64,000 bases of DNA, taken from contig CAWASG010000001.1 in NCBI GenBank assembly GCA_963784615.1, positions 1,860,001 through 1,924,000 of the forward strand, given 5' to 3'. The position numbers were made by a program, and so were the translations under genes. Source of the stretch: UBA11403 sp963784615 (GTDB lineage Bacteria > Pseudomonadota > Gammaproteobacteria > Legionellales > Legionellaceae). Below the pieces are notes generated by a model. The model made no database searches, was not told the DNA's origin, and saw only the letters and a program-made list of their open reading frames with translations. Each line of letters starts with the position of its first letter. Within the stretch, counting starts at the first letter, position 1. Shown one piece after another: positions 1-8,422 of this stretch.

Positions 1-236
1 TTATATTTTTAGTGATTTGCCGCAAAGTAATCCCACGCCGTAGCCTGTGTGCCGCCCGCTCAACATTACAGTTACACACGAAACTAGGCGCGGCAACCGG
101 GCTGGGTGTAATGCGGCATTAAGGAATCAACACCGTATTCGATGTTTTGAATAAAGATCGGAGTATACCCCCCGGTTGCCGCGCGGAGATCGGTGAGGGG
201 TTGTTTTTCCGTGCATGCGGCACCCAGGCTACTTTG
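1..236. other. No convincing gene at left edge
   Basis: This stretch lies downstream of the thaumatin-like gene, which ends at 237. Several short open frames exist on the minus strand, including one open from 118 to the window edge, but none has a recognisable start, ribosome site or family motif. I see no strong terminator. It is left unassigned. Confidence 0.4.
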
Positions 237-2630
237 CTAACGGCCGTTAGTCGCGCCGGTAGGCAAACCAGTATTCCCTGAACAAAAAGTGATGGTATAG
301 CCCACTGAGTTGGATAGACCCGGGCTATTATTGCTACAGGTAAATGTACTGGTTTTGTCGTCAAACGGGTAAGTATAAGCTGATGGGCAAGCAGTTTTCA
401 TCCATTGGATTTGGGGTTGTATATAGCTTGTCCATTGTGGGTCGATTTGCGTTCCGCAACTGCTTGTATTTGGGTTGGCGCCCGTGCCGCTCCAATCGGA
501 ACAACCACAGCAGGTTGCAATTTGACCGCTGTTATATCCCGGGTAAGATAAATAACAAGAATTAAAGAGTGGATTGTTTACATCACCAGCAGGAATTTTG
601 CAGGCCATTAATTGGTAAAGGGTACTGCCAGTAGGAAACCCCCCGGAAGGCGATTGAGGAGTTGGTGATAGTGCTTGTGTACATTTGAAGTAAGTATTGA
701 CTGTTGAAGAAACGCCAGGCTTCGAGCAGACTTCATTGGCAGACCAATAGCCTAAAAAATTTCCACAGACTTGATTGAAATTATTGTCCAAACCGCAGAG
801 TTGTCCTAGGGTTGTGCATGCGGTGGCTGAATTAATATTGCATGAACTACCTCCGCCGGTTACCCAATAGTAACCACTGACTTTATCAGTAAGCGCACTG
901 GGTGGTTTGGCAGAAAGAGAGGGGTTTTGCCAATCACATGTCCCAAATCCATTGCTGGCAGCTGGCGGGACCCCGAAATATCCCCCAGGCGTGCCACATG
1001 AATAATTATTCGGGGTTGCGGCTACTCCTGGGGCAATAAAAGGCTGCATGGAAATCGGAATATGAAAGCCATTAATCACTTCCACATCATAGGTGTCCGC
1101 ATCATTTATCAGCATCGTGATTTCTGCTTGTGTCGCCGGTTGCAGAAACCCTTGGCCGACTGTGCAGGCCGTTGTTGAGTTATTGTTACCACAAGTGACG
1201 TAGCTGCAAGCAGTGGCAGGCGAGGTGCAGCCAGTGCTCGCGGACATATTTCCACTCCATTGAAGGCCCGTGTTATTGAGTGGAGAACCAGGTGTTGGTA
1301 TCGGGATAGTGACCGTAGCGGTTCCTCCTAATGCAGCCAAATCAAAATTGTTAGGGGTGTTAGCCGAATAATTATGCCAATAACAGAGTCCTGTCGCGGC
1401 ATCCGGATCGGCAAAAGGGGATGGGCAATTTGTGTTACTAAATGGCGCTGGTAATGCACCACCATTGAGCGAAAACCTGACAGGAAAAGTGCAGTTATTG
1501 ACGAATGTTAACGTTCGATCGCTTGGCAGTGTAGTCGCTGCCGTGCCGCTAGTAGTGGCAGTTGCAGGATTGGGCGCTCCGGATCCCGTAAATGGTAAAG
1601 AAGATGTTAATGTATAAGTGGCTCCGTTGGTGCTGGGGGTGAGTGTTCCTCTTATTTCACAACGAGCAGGATATGCTGGCAGAGGTGAGGTCGTACAACT
1701 ATTCAATGTTTGCGTAAAGGTACAGGGAGGACCAGCGGAGGCGTTACAACTTACAGTGCCCGAAGGGGTAAAAGGTACTGTGTGATTGGTCATATTTGTA
1801 AAGAAAAAGTGCACGGTATATTCCGTGCCAACCAGCATTAATGGGGGTAAATAGAATAAGCTTGATACCGAGCCAACAATGTCGGCCGAGGTTCCTGATA
1901 CAGTGGTGCTGGTGGATACCGTCGCCGGACTGCCATGAGCGTTGTTAAATGCTAATGATGCGGTCACCGTTTGTAACGAGGGCGGCGGTGTAAATCCCGT
2001 ATAATTTCCGCTAACGGTACAGGTGGCGCCAGCGCCCAGTGTCCCCGGAAAAGTGCTACTGCCGCAGGTACTGGTATAATTCGGTGTTCCCGTTGTTTGT
2101 GATAGCGTGAGGACAACATTGGTTGCTGTGCTCTCGCCATAATTCGTGAATTGAAACGCATAATCTGCGGTAGTCCCTGCTGGTAATGTAGCGGGCAAGG
2201 CCTTGGTTACTGTTCCAACGACACCGGGTTTGGTCTCCCCGCTGGCTACGGTGACGATTTGCGGCAAGGGCACCTGATTATGATCATACCCGGCGATGGT
2301 CAACTGCAGAAATTTTTCGCCATCGATGATAGGTGTCAGGGTGACGGATACCGTACACGTTTCATACGATAGCAAGCGTTTCCCAGTGCAGTTATCAGCA
2401 AACGTGAATTCAATTTGTGGACTGGCATTTCTAAGAATGGCGATAGGCTTGCACAACGTCCAGGGTAATTGATTGGTGAACGTGTAGATGATGGTGTGTG
2501 CTCTTCCAGCAGTCACCACCGGCCCGAAGGTTTGATTCAACTGCCAACCAATCGGATTAATCGCCGCCAGGGCTTTAAACGATAATAAAAAGAAAAAAGC
2601 AGCCCAAAATCCCTTGATGTTCATCTTCAT
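237..2630 (-). CDS. Secreted protein with C-terminal thaumatin-like domain
   Basis: This 797-residue protein begins with a signal peptide (MKMN, then a hydrophobic stretch, likely cut after ALA near residue 22). Residues about 25-365 are Thr/Ser/Pro-rich beta-type repeats resembling bacterial Ig-like modules. Residues about 372-785 match the thaumatin fold: FVNNCTFPVRF at the start, YDVEVINGFHIPISMQP at 513-530, many paired cysteines, and CPSAYTYPFDDKTSTFTC at 748-765, which closely matches the family signature. The start is supported by AGGGA seven bases upstream of ATG at 2630. Thaumatin-like proteins are best known from plants and fungi, where some bind or cut glucans; in bacteria the function is unknown. 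Function here is inference; the fold call is secure. Confidence 0.85.
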   Translation of the reverse strand: MKMNIKGFWAAFFFLLSFKALAAINPIGWQLNQTFGPVVTAGRAHTIIYTFTNQLPWTLCKPIAILRNASPQIEFTFADNCTGKRLLSYETCTVSVTLTPIIDGEKFLQLTIAGYDHNQVPLPQIVTVASGETKPGVVGTVTKALPATLPAGTTADYAFQFTNYGESTATNVVLTLSQTTGTPNYTSTCGSSTFPGTLGAGATCTVSGNYTGFTPPPSLQTVTASLAFNNAHGSPATVSTSTTVSGTSADIVGSVSSLFYLPPLMLVGTEYTVHFFFTNMTNHTVPFTPSGTVSCNASAGPPCTFTQTLNSCTTSPLPAYPARCEIRGTLTPSTNGATYTLTSSLPFTGSGAPNPATATTSGTAATTLPSDRTLTFVNNCTFPVRFSLNGGALPAPFSNTNCPSPFADPDAATGLCYWHNYSANTPNNFDLAALGGTATVTIPIPTPGSPLNNTGLQWSGNMSASTGCTSPATACSYVTCGNNNSTTACTVGQGFLQPATQAEITMLINDADTYDVEVINGFHIPISMQPFIAPGVAATPNNYSCGTPGGYFGVPPAASNGFGTCDWQNPSLSAKPPSALTDKVSGYYWVTGGGSSCNINSATACTTLGQLCGLDNNFNQVCGNFLGYWSANEVCSKPGVSSTVNTYFKCTQALSPTPQSPSGGFPTGSTLYQLMACKIPAGDVNNPLFNSCYLSYPGYNSGQIATCCGCSDWSGTGANPNTSSCGTQIDPQWTSYIQPQIQWMKTACPSAYTYPFDDKTSTFTCSNNSPGLSNSVGYTITFCSGNTGLPTGATNGR

Positions 2631-2791
2631 AAATCAATCCCTGTAAGTCGCTTTGCTAGTCGATTATACGTATAATTTTGAATTATGGAACTCCTTATCA
2701 GTCTTAAAAACGAGTATTCTTAACCAAAAATTTCCAAAATAAAGAGCATAATTGACTATTTTTCGTTGATCGGGCATGTCGTCTCCCGCTC

Positions 2792-2988
2792 TTAGTAACG
2801 CTTCCATTTAGTTTTGACAGGTTGGGTAGATGGCATTAAACCGGAATCCGAGCCACGACCGTTAGGGAGTGGAGCAGTTCAGCCGGCTCCGAAACTACCC
2901 CACTCCCTAACGGTCGTGGCTCGGATTCCGGCTCAAATATCAACAATTTGAATATTGTAACCTATCATTAGATGAATAATATACTAGG
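2792..2988. repeat. PE-A palindromic element, copy 1
   Basis: The outer left end contains TTCCATTTAGTTTTGACAGG. The right end is a diverged inverted copy ending near TACTAG. Inside is a long inverted repeat with arms of about 36 bases (2838 onward and ending near 2932) that include GAGCCACGACCGTTAGGGAG and its complement. Similar copies lie at 26249-26451 and 47431-47587. It fills most of the gap before the moxR promoter. It looks like a non-autonomous mobile element; no transposase is present. Confidence 0.85.
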
Positions 2989-3037
2989 TTCCTTTGCTCG
3001 CTCAATCCAACATACGATCATCCATTCCCCCTTGGCA

Positions 3038-3066
3038 TTGACCTCATTTCACGTTAGGATTATATT
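3038..3066 (+). promoter_or_regulatory. Predicted promoter of the moxR-bat operon
   Basis: TTGACC at 3038-3043 and TATATT at 3061-3066 are separated by exactly 17 bases, each one base from the sigma-70 consensus. Transcription would start near 3073, about 25 bases before the moxR start. This is the only obvious promoter ahead of the seven-gene operon. Confidence 0.65.
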
Positions 3067-3097
3067 TTTGTAAGCGTTTTGATGTATGGAGCAAGTC

Positions 3098-4099
3098 ATG
3101 AGTTCAAGTACAGACACCGTTCAGCAACAAATATTACAGTTAAAAACCTATCTTAATTCACGTATTCTGGGCCAAAAGCCACTTATCTCGCGGTTACTGA
3201 TTGCCTTACTCGCCGATGGTCATTTATTGGTTGAAGGTGCGCCTGGGTTGGCTAAAACACGCGCGGTTAAAGAGCTTGCGGGTGTGGTTGAGGGGAGTTT
3301 CCACCGAATTCAATTTACACCGGATTTATTGCCGGGTGATTTGACCGGTACCGATATTTATCACGCAGAAGATGGGTCGTTTGTGTTTCAGCCTGGGCCT
3401 ATTTTCCATCATTTATTGCTCGCGGATGAAATTAACCGTGCCCCAGCTAAGGTTCAATCGGCCTTGTTGGAAGCCATGGCCGAGCGGCAAGTGACCATGG
3501 GTAGCAAAACGTATCCTTTGCCTGAGCTGTTTTTAGTCATGGCGACGCAAAATCCTATCGAACAAGAAGGGACCTATCCCCTGCCTGAAGCGCAGCTCGA
3601 TCGGTTTTTGATGTATGTCAAAATTGGTTACCCAGATGCGCAAGTGGAGCACGACATTCTGTCGTTAACGCGCCGCGAAGCCATTGCTCAGCATGCTACG
3701 ACAGAAGACAAGCTACCGCCCGAAGAAACCATGACGCCTTTGACACAAAAAGCCTTGTTTGAAGCGCGTAAACAAGTGTTGCAGGTTCATACCAGCGATA
3801 TGTTGGAAAATTATCTGATTCAGTTGGTGATTGGCACGCGTAATCCCATTGCTTACAGCGATGAGTTAGCCCGGTGGTTGCGTTATGGCGCAAGCCCGCG
3901 GGCAACGATAGCACTGGATAGATGCTCTAAAGCCCATGCGTGGCTAGCTGGTCGAGATTATGTAACCCCGGAAGACATTCACGCGATAGCGCATGACGTC
4001 TTACGGCATCGTGTACTTTTAACCTATGAAGCTGAGGCTGAAGGGGTGAGTCCTGATGACTTTATTGATGAGCTATTACGTTTAGTTGCATTGTCGTAG
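3098..4099 (+). CDS. moxR: MoxR-family AAA+ ATPase of the Bat operon
   Basis: MoxR ATPases act as chaperone-like AAA+ machines that work with von Willebrand factor A (VWA) proteins. The 333-residue product has Walker A GAPGLAKT, Walker B LLLADEIN followed by RAPAKVQSALLEAMAE, and the MATQNPIEQEG sensor segment, all typical. I chose ATG at 3098 because GGAG at 3088-3091 sits six bases upstream; an in-frame ATG at 3086 overlaps that site and is less likely. It is the first gene of a run with DUF58 and batABCD, the classic arrangement of the aerotolerance operon. Length is normal for the family. Confidence 0.93.
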   Translation: MSSSTDTVQQQILQLKTYLNSRILGQKPLISRLLIALLADGHLLVEGAPGLAKTRAVKELAGVVEGSFHRIQFTPDLLPGDLTGTDIYHAEDGSFVFQPGPIFHHLLLADEINRAPAKVQSALLEAMAERQVTMGSKTYPLPELFLVMATQNPIEQEGTYPLPEAQLDRFLMYVKIGYPDAQVEHDILSLTRREAIAQHATTEDKLPPEETMTPLTQKALFEARKQVLQVHTSDMLENYLIQLVIGTRNPIAYSDELARWLRYGASPRATIALDRCSKAHAWLAGRDYVTPEDIHAIAHDVLRHRVLLTYEAEAEGVSPDDFIDELLRLVALS

Positions 4100-4228
4100 G
4101 TTCACTGCCTTAATCGGAGTAGGTTGGGTTGAGCGAGAGCGAAGCCCAACATGGGCGGTTTTGTTGGGCTTCGGCTTACCAGCCTCAACCCAACCTACGC
4201 ACCAACCTGCGTCCGATTATTTCCCTTA
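4094..4228. repeat. PE-B palindromic element with outer repeats
   Basis: The core at 4119-4198 is an inverted repeat beginning GTAGGTTGGGTTGAG and ending with its complement. The two halves differ: the left half carries GCGAGAGCGAAGCCCAAC, the right half the complement of GGCTGGTAAGCCGAAGCC, so it is a mosaic. Outside the core, CACTGCCTTAATCGGA on the left and a complement of CACTGCTTTAAGGGAAATAA on the right form an outer inverted repeat. It separates moxR from the DUF58 gene without an obvious terminator. Confidence 0.85.
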
Positions 4229-4270
4229 AAGCAGTGTGCAACTTTGTCCAAATGCACCAAGGACCCAATC

Positions 4271-5188
4271 ATGAGTTATGGCATTACCGCTGAGATAAGT
4301 GAGCTTATTGCCTTACAGCAATATGCTAGACCCGTTCGTTACCGGCCAGAGCAACGGGCTGCGCGTGCTGGAAATCATCTATCCAAACGCCGCGGTCGGG
4401 GCATGGATTTTGCTGAAGTTCGGCATTATCAAGCGGGCGATGAAATTCGTCATATGGAATGGCGAATCACAGCGCGCATGGGTAAACCGCATATCAAATT
4501 GTACCAGGAAGAAAGAGAACGACCGGTGGTCTTGCTTACCGACTTTAATCCCTCGATGTATTTTGGTTCGCGTTGCGCATTCAAATCAGTGATTGCCGCC
4601 CGTCTCACGGCGATGTTAGCTTGGACGGCGGTCAAGCAGGGCGATTGGGTCGGAGGTCTTTTCTTCTCTCAAACCCAGCATCACGAATATCCACCGCGAG
4701 CGCGCGAAGAGGGCGTGTTAACATTGGTGAAAGCGTTATGCGACTATACCCAAGCGCTTCCTTCGCCGCAAAAGCAGCCTGAATCGCGAAGCCTTTTGCA
4801 TGCGATAAAACGATTGTCCCGCGTGGCGCGTCCCGGAAGCATTCTGATCCTGATCAGCGATTTTTATCAATTGGATGCGGAATGTGAAAAATTATTGGCG
4901 CGTTTACGTGACCAGAATGATGTCTTGGCTTATCACATCTGTGATCCTTTGGAGCTCGCGCCACCCAAACCCCAGCGCTATGCAGTGACGAATGGACGTG
5001 AAGAAATGTTGTTGGATACCACCAATCGCCATGTAACCCATGCGTATCAGCAGTATTGTGAAGATCGCCTGGCAACGATACAACAACAATTGAAGCGATT
5101 GCGGATTCAGTACGTACAAGTCACGCCGGAGGAAGATATTCCACGCCTGGTGTACGATACGTTCCCGAGGAGAGCTTTCCATGGATAA
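4271..5188 (+). CDS. DUF58 domain protein of the Bat operon
   Basis: DUF58 proteins accompany MoxR ATPases and VWA proteins and have a degenerate VWA-like C-terminal fold; their biochemical role is unknown. The 305-residue product has the family signature YQAGDEIRHMEWRITARMGKPHIK, then YQEERERPVVLLTDFNPSM, matching the DUF58 block. The open frame extends further upstream, but that part (40 codons) is translated from the PE-B repeat. ATG at 4271 has AAGGA seven bases upstream and is the credible start. It overlaps the DUF4381 gene by eight bases, so the two are translationally coupled. Confidence 0.9.
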   Translation: MSYGITAEISELIALQQYARPVRYRPEQRAARAGNHLSKRRGRGMDFAEVRHYQAGDEIRHMEWRITARMGKPHIKLYQEERERPVVLLTDFNPSMYFGSRCAFKSVIAARLTAMLAWTAVKQGDWVGGLFFSQTQHHEYPPRAREEGVLTLVKALCDYTQALPSPQKQPESRSLLHAIKRLSRVARPGSILILISDFYQLDAECEKLLARLRDQNDVLAYHICDPLELAPPKPQRYAVTNGREEMLLDTTNRHVTHAYQQYCEDRLATIQQQLKRLRIQYVQVTPEEDIPRLVYDTFPRRAFHG

Positions 5189-5666
5189 TCAATCTGCATT
5201 GGCCTCATTGCGTGACATCCATATGCCCGCTCCAATCGGTTGGTGGCCGCCGGCAATGGGCTGGATTATCCTCGGGGTAGTGGTGATACTGATCCTCTTC
5301 GGCATCATAGGGTTTGCGATCCATTATGTTATCAATAGCCGTGCCAAACGCCAGGCTTTGCGTGTTTTGGCATCTTATCAGGAGGCCTATTTAAAGCAGC
5401 CGAGGACCCAATTAACTTCAGCACGAATTTCAGAATTATTAAAACGGGTGGCGTTGGTGTATTACCCGCGAGAGCAGGTTGCCAGTTTGGTCGGAGATGA
5501 GTGGGTTGCTTTTTTGAATAAAACTGGCAAACAGCTTGATTTCAATTCAGTATCGGTTTTGTTGCTTGAGTGTCCTTATCGGCCTTCAGCAAAACATGAT
5601 TTATCGCCATTATTTCATTTGGCTCAACAGTGGATAAAACAACGGAGCGGTCGATGTTTGAAATAG
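5181..5666 (+). CDS. DUF4381 single-pass membrane protein
   Basis: The 161-residue product has one strong membrane segment at about residues 25-50 (MGWIILGVVVILILFGIIGF), followed by a cytoplasmic helical domain with RISELLKRVALVYYPREQVASL, the hallmark of DUF4381. Family members are found between DUF58 and batA genes in many proteobacteria and probably belong to the membrane Bat complex; a direct function has not been shown. GAGGAG lies upstream of ATG at 5181. It overlaps batA by 13 bases. Confidence 0.88.
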   Translation: MDNQSALASLRDIHMPAPIGWWPPAMGWIILGVVVILILFGIIGFAIHYVINSRAKRQALRVLASYQEAYLKQPRTQLTSARISELLKRVALVYYPREQVASLVGDEWVAFLNKTGKQLDFNSVSVLLLECPYRPSAKHDLSPLFHLAQQWIKQRSGRCLK

Positions 5667-6676
5667 CACTCCCTTGGGTTTTCATCGCATGGCCTTTGCC
5701 TATTTTATTGTGGTTATTGAGCCCGCGCGCGCCTCTGCAATTGCCCGTGGCTTTACGCGTGCCGTTTTTTAACGCCATGATGAGTCGGTTGGAAGAGACC
5801 AAGTATGTGTCAGGCAAACTCTCAAGCGTCGCATTATTACTGGTCATTTGGTCGCTGATGTTGCTGGCTTTATCAGGCCCGCGATGGGTTGGTGAGCCAC
5901 GGCCCTTGCCGCGCGAAGGGTATAATATCATGCTCGCGCTCGATCTTTCGGGCAGCATGGAAGTTGACGATATGCTGTTACACGGTCGCCCAGCCACGCG
6001 TCTAGCGGTTGTGAAGCGTGCGGCGGCACAGTTTGTAGAGGATCGTAAGACCGATAAAATCGGCTTGATCCTGTTTGGCAGCCAAGCGTATTTGCAGACC
6101 CCCTTGACCTATGATCACCATAGCTTACTGATGCGCATAGAGGATGCGTCTGTCGGACTTGCCGGAAAAACAACGTCAATTGGTGATGCGCTAGGATTAG
6201 CGGTGAAGCGGTTACAGAATGTCCCGTCGCAGGGTCGAGTGATTATCTTGCTGACGGATGGCGTTAATAACTCCGGGGTCTTGGCGCCCGTGAAAGCTGC
6301 CGAGCTTGCGGCGACAGAAGGCATTAAAATTTACACCATTGGTTTGGGCGCTGAAGCGGATCCTAGAATGAATAGCAATTTATTTCTGGGTCTTAATGCC
6401 GGCGTGGATCTTGATGAAGACACGCTGAAAGAAGTATCCAAAATCACGGGTGGGCAATATTTCCGGGCAACCGATAGCCAATCGCTGCAATCGATTTATC
6501 AAACCATTAATCAAATGGAAACGGTTTCGCAGGAAAAGCAAATCATCCGACCGCAACATGACTATTATGCTTGGCCTCTGACGCTGGCTTTGTTGTTATA
6601 TGGTTTCTGGCTGAATCAGCAATTTGGTCTATTTCGCAATAAGCGTTCAGTGTTGGAGGACGGCTATGCTCCATGA
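5654..6676 (+). CDS. batA: BatA, VWA-domain membrane protein
   Basis: BatA is a VWA-domain protein anchored in the inner membrane, linked to aerotolerance and envelope stress resistance. The 340-residue product has two N-terminal membrane segments, a VWA domain with an intact metal-binding (MIDAS) motif DLSGSM, LFGSQAYLQTPLTYD and LLTDGVNNSG, and a C-terminal membrane segment. I chose ATG at 5654 because GGAG at 5644-5647 is six bases upstream; the longer frame from 5630 begins inside the DUF4381 gene. The gene overlaps both neighbours, consistent with one polycistronic message. Confidence 0.93.
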   Translation: MFEIALPWVFIAWPLPILLWLLSPRAPLQLPVALRVPFFNAMMSRLEETKYVSGKLSSVALLLVIWSLMLLALSGPRWVGEPRPLPREGYNIMLALDLSGSMEVDDMLLHGRPATRLAVVKRAAAQFVEDRKTDKIGLILFGSQAYLQTPLTYDHHSLLMRIEDASVGLAGKTTSIGDALGLAVKRLQNVPSQGRVIILLTDGVNNSGVLAPVKAAELAATEGIKIYTIGLGAEADPRMNSNLFLGLNAGVDLDEDTLKEVSKITGGQYFRATDSQSLQSIYQTINQMETVSQEKQIIRPQHDYYAWPLTLALLLYGFWLNQQFGLFRNKRSVLEDGYAP

Positions 6677-7604
6677 ATTTCATTTGATAAGGCCCTTATG
6701 GTTATTGGCCCTGCTGCCATTGCTTGCCTTTGCGGTTGCTGTTTTTCGAAAAAACCCCAATGCTTCCGCTTGGAATGACGTGTGTGACCCGCATTTATTG
6801 CCTTATTTAATTAAAACTAAACCGCAGGTTAAACGCCAGTTGTCGTCATTGTTGTTGTGTTTGAGTGCATTGTTCATGATCATCAGTTTATCGGGGCCGT
6901 CATGGTCGCGCTTTCCAGTGCCGACCTATCAACCCATTCAGCCGCGTGTATTGATTTTGGATATGTCGGAAGCGATGCTCGAGCAAGACTTGCAGCCCAA
7001 TCGTCTCGGCCGGGCCAAATTTAAATTGCATGATTTGTTGGCGACTCGCAAGGAAGGTGGCCAATTTGGTTTGGTGGTTTATACCGGTGAGCCGTTCGTT
7101 GCCGCGCCATTAACCGATGATAGTCAAACCATTGATGCATTACTGCCAATGCTCTTGCCCGATACCATGCCGGTAGAGGGACATCGGCTGGACAGTGCCT
7201 TGCAGGAAGCCGCCAAACTGTTTACGCAAGCAGGGTTCAGTCACGGCGATATTTTAGTGTTGACCGCACGGGCACCAGCGCCAGAAGATATTGAAGCGGC
7301 TAAGGTGTTGAATAGCGCAGGCATTCACGCTTCTATCATGCCTGTTTTAAACCGTCAACAAGCACTGAATCCATTGTTTGAGCGATTTGCAAAAGCCGGT
7401 GGCGGGCTATTGCTTCCGATGATGGATACGTCTGATGATTTGAATCAATGGCTGGATGCAACGCGAACGCATCAAGCGTTTACCGCTGATTTAAATAACG
7501 AAGTGCCTGTGTGGCGTGATCAAGGGCGTTGGTTTATTGTGCCTGCATTATTGTTATTGTTGCCTGTATTTCGACGGGGCTGGTTGCAGAGGGTGGCAGC
7601 ATGA
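6666..7604 (+). CDS. batB: BatB, VWA-domain protein with altered metal site
   Basis: The 312-residue product has the BatA/BatB layout: N-terminal membrane helices, a VWA domain (residues about 90-270) and a C-terminal hydrophobic helix. The MIDAS motif reads DMSEAM rather than DxSxS, so the second serine is replaced by alanine, which may weaken metal binding. GQFGLVVYTGEPFVAAPLTDD matches the conserved second strand region. ATG at 6666 has GGAGG a few bases upstream and overlaps batA by 11 bases. The following gene starts within its stop codon (ATGA). It probably forms a heteromeric complex with BatA. Confidence 0.9.
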   Translation: MLHEFHLIRPLWLLALLPLLAFAVAVFRKNPNASAWNDVCDPHLLPYLIKTKPQVKRQLSSLLLCLSALFMIISLSGPSWSRFPVPTYQPIQPRVLILDMSEAMLEQDLQPNRLGRAKFKLHDLLATRKEGGQFGLVVYTGEPFVAAPLTDDSQTIDALLPMLLPDTMPVEGHRLDSALQEAAKLFTQAGFSHGDILVLTARAPAPEDIEAAKVLNSAGIHASIMPVLNRQQALNPLFERFAKAGGGLLLPMMDTSDDLNQWLDATRTHQAFTADLNNEVPVWRDQGRWFIVPALLLLLPVFRRGWLQRVAA

Positions 7605-8422
7605 AAAAACAAGTTTTAATGTTTTCATTGAGTTTTCCGCTTTTATCTCTTGCATTAATGACCTGCGTGCAGGCATCGACTTGGGATGATGTGTGGCTTA
7701 CGCAAAATCAACAAGCACAACAGTTGATGGGCAGCCATCAATTTGCGGAAGCGGCGAAGCGATTTGAGGATAGTCCCTGGCGAGCCACGGCGGCTTATCG
7801 TGCGGGTCAATACGACACTGCCGCTTCGGGTTTTCAGTCATTAGATACAGATGAGGGTTACTACAATCAAGGCAATGCGTTGGCGCACATGGGGCAATAT
7901 GAAAAGGCCTTAAAAGCCTATGATCATGCATTAAGGCTTAATTCCAAGCATGAAGATGCGCAATTTAATCGAAAAGTGGTTGAAGAGTTAATTAAAAAAG
8001 ATAAGCAAAAACAAAGCAAAGAAAATAAAGATAAACAAGATCAAAATAAGCAAAACCAGGATAAGCAAAATCAGGACAAGCAAAACCAGGACAAGCAAAA
8101 CCAGGATAAGCAAAACCAGGACAAGCAAAATCAGGACAAACAAAATCAGGACAAACAAAATCAGGACAAACAAAACCAGGACAAACAAAACCAGGACAAA
8201 CAAAACCAGGACAAACAAAACCAGGACAAACAAAATCAGGGTAAACAAAATAAAGACAAGCAGAATAAGAATAAGCAAAAAGCGAATTTATCCGCCGCTG
8301 AAAGTGAAAAGCAACGCGCCAAGGAGCAGTGGTTACGCTTGATCCCGGATGATCCGGGCGGCTTAATGCGGCAAAAATTTATGCGAGATCACTTACGTAG
8401 ACAACGTGGATGGGACCAATGA
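7601..8422 (+). CDS. batC: BatC-like TPR protein with KQNQD repeats
   Basis: The 273-residue product has a signal peptide (MKKQVLMF..., cleavage likely after QA near residue 24), one or two TPR units (YYNQGNALAHMGQYEKALKA, residues about 85-120), then a highly charged tail. The tail holds thirteen consecutive five-residue units, twelve KQNQD and one KQNQG, encoded by 15-base tandem repeats at 8051-8245. The last 50 residues return to normal composition (WLRLIPDDPGGLMRQKFMRDH, typical of this family). Start ATG overlaps the batB stop as ATGA. The repeat number is likely to vary between strains. Confidence 0.88.
   Translation: MKKQVLMFSLSFPLLSLALMTCVQASTWDDVWLTQNQQAQQLMGSHQFAEAAKRFEDSPWRATAAYRAGQYDTAASGFQSLDTDEGYYNQGNALAHMGQYEKALKAYDHALRLNSKHEDAQFNRKVVEELIKKDKQKQSKENKDKQDQNKQNQDKQNQDKQNQDKQNQDKQNQDKQNQDKQNQDKQNQDKQNQDKQNQDKQNQDKQNQDKQNQGKQNKDKQNKNKQKANLSAAESEKQRAKEQWLRLIPDDPGGLMRQKFMRDHLRRQRGWDQ
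8051..8245 (+). repeat. 15-bp tandem repeat, 13 units, in batC
   Basis: Units of the form CAAAAYCAGGAYAAR repeat every 15 bases and encode KQNQD. Units differ only at synonymous positions, except the last, which encodes KQNQG. The synonymous scatter suggests an old array kept in frame. Confidence 0.95.

Noticed and set aside
4151..4270. N-terminal extension of the DUF58 gene
   Set aside because: It is translated repeat sequence, and a good ribosome site precedes the ATG at 4271.
8051..8245. CRISPR array
   Set aside because: The 15-bp periodic units have no spacers and lie inside an open frame; no cas genes are present.
7988..8278. Leucine/valine-rich minus-strand frame opposite the batC repeat
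   Set aside because: It is the mirror of the KQNQD tandem repeat and gives an implausible all-hydrophobic protein.
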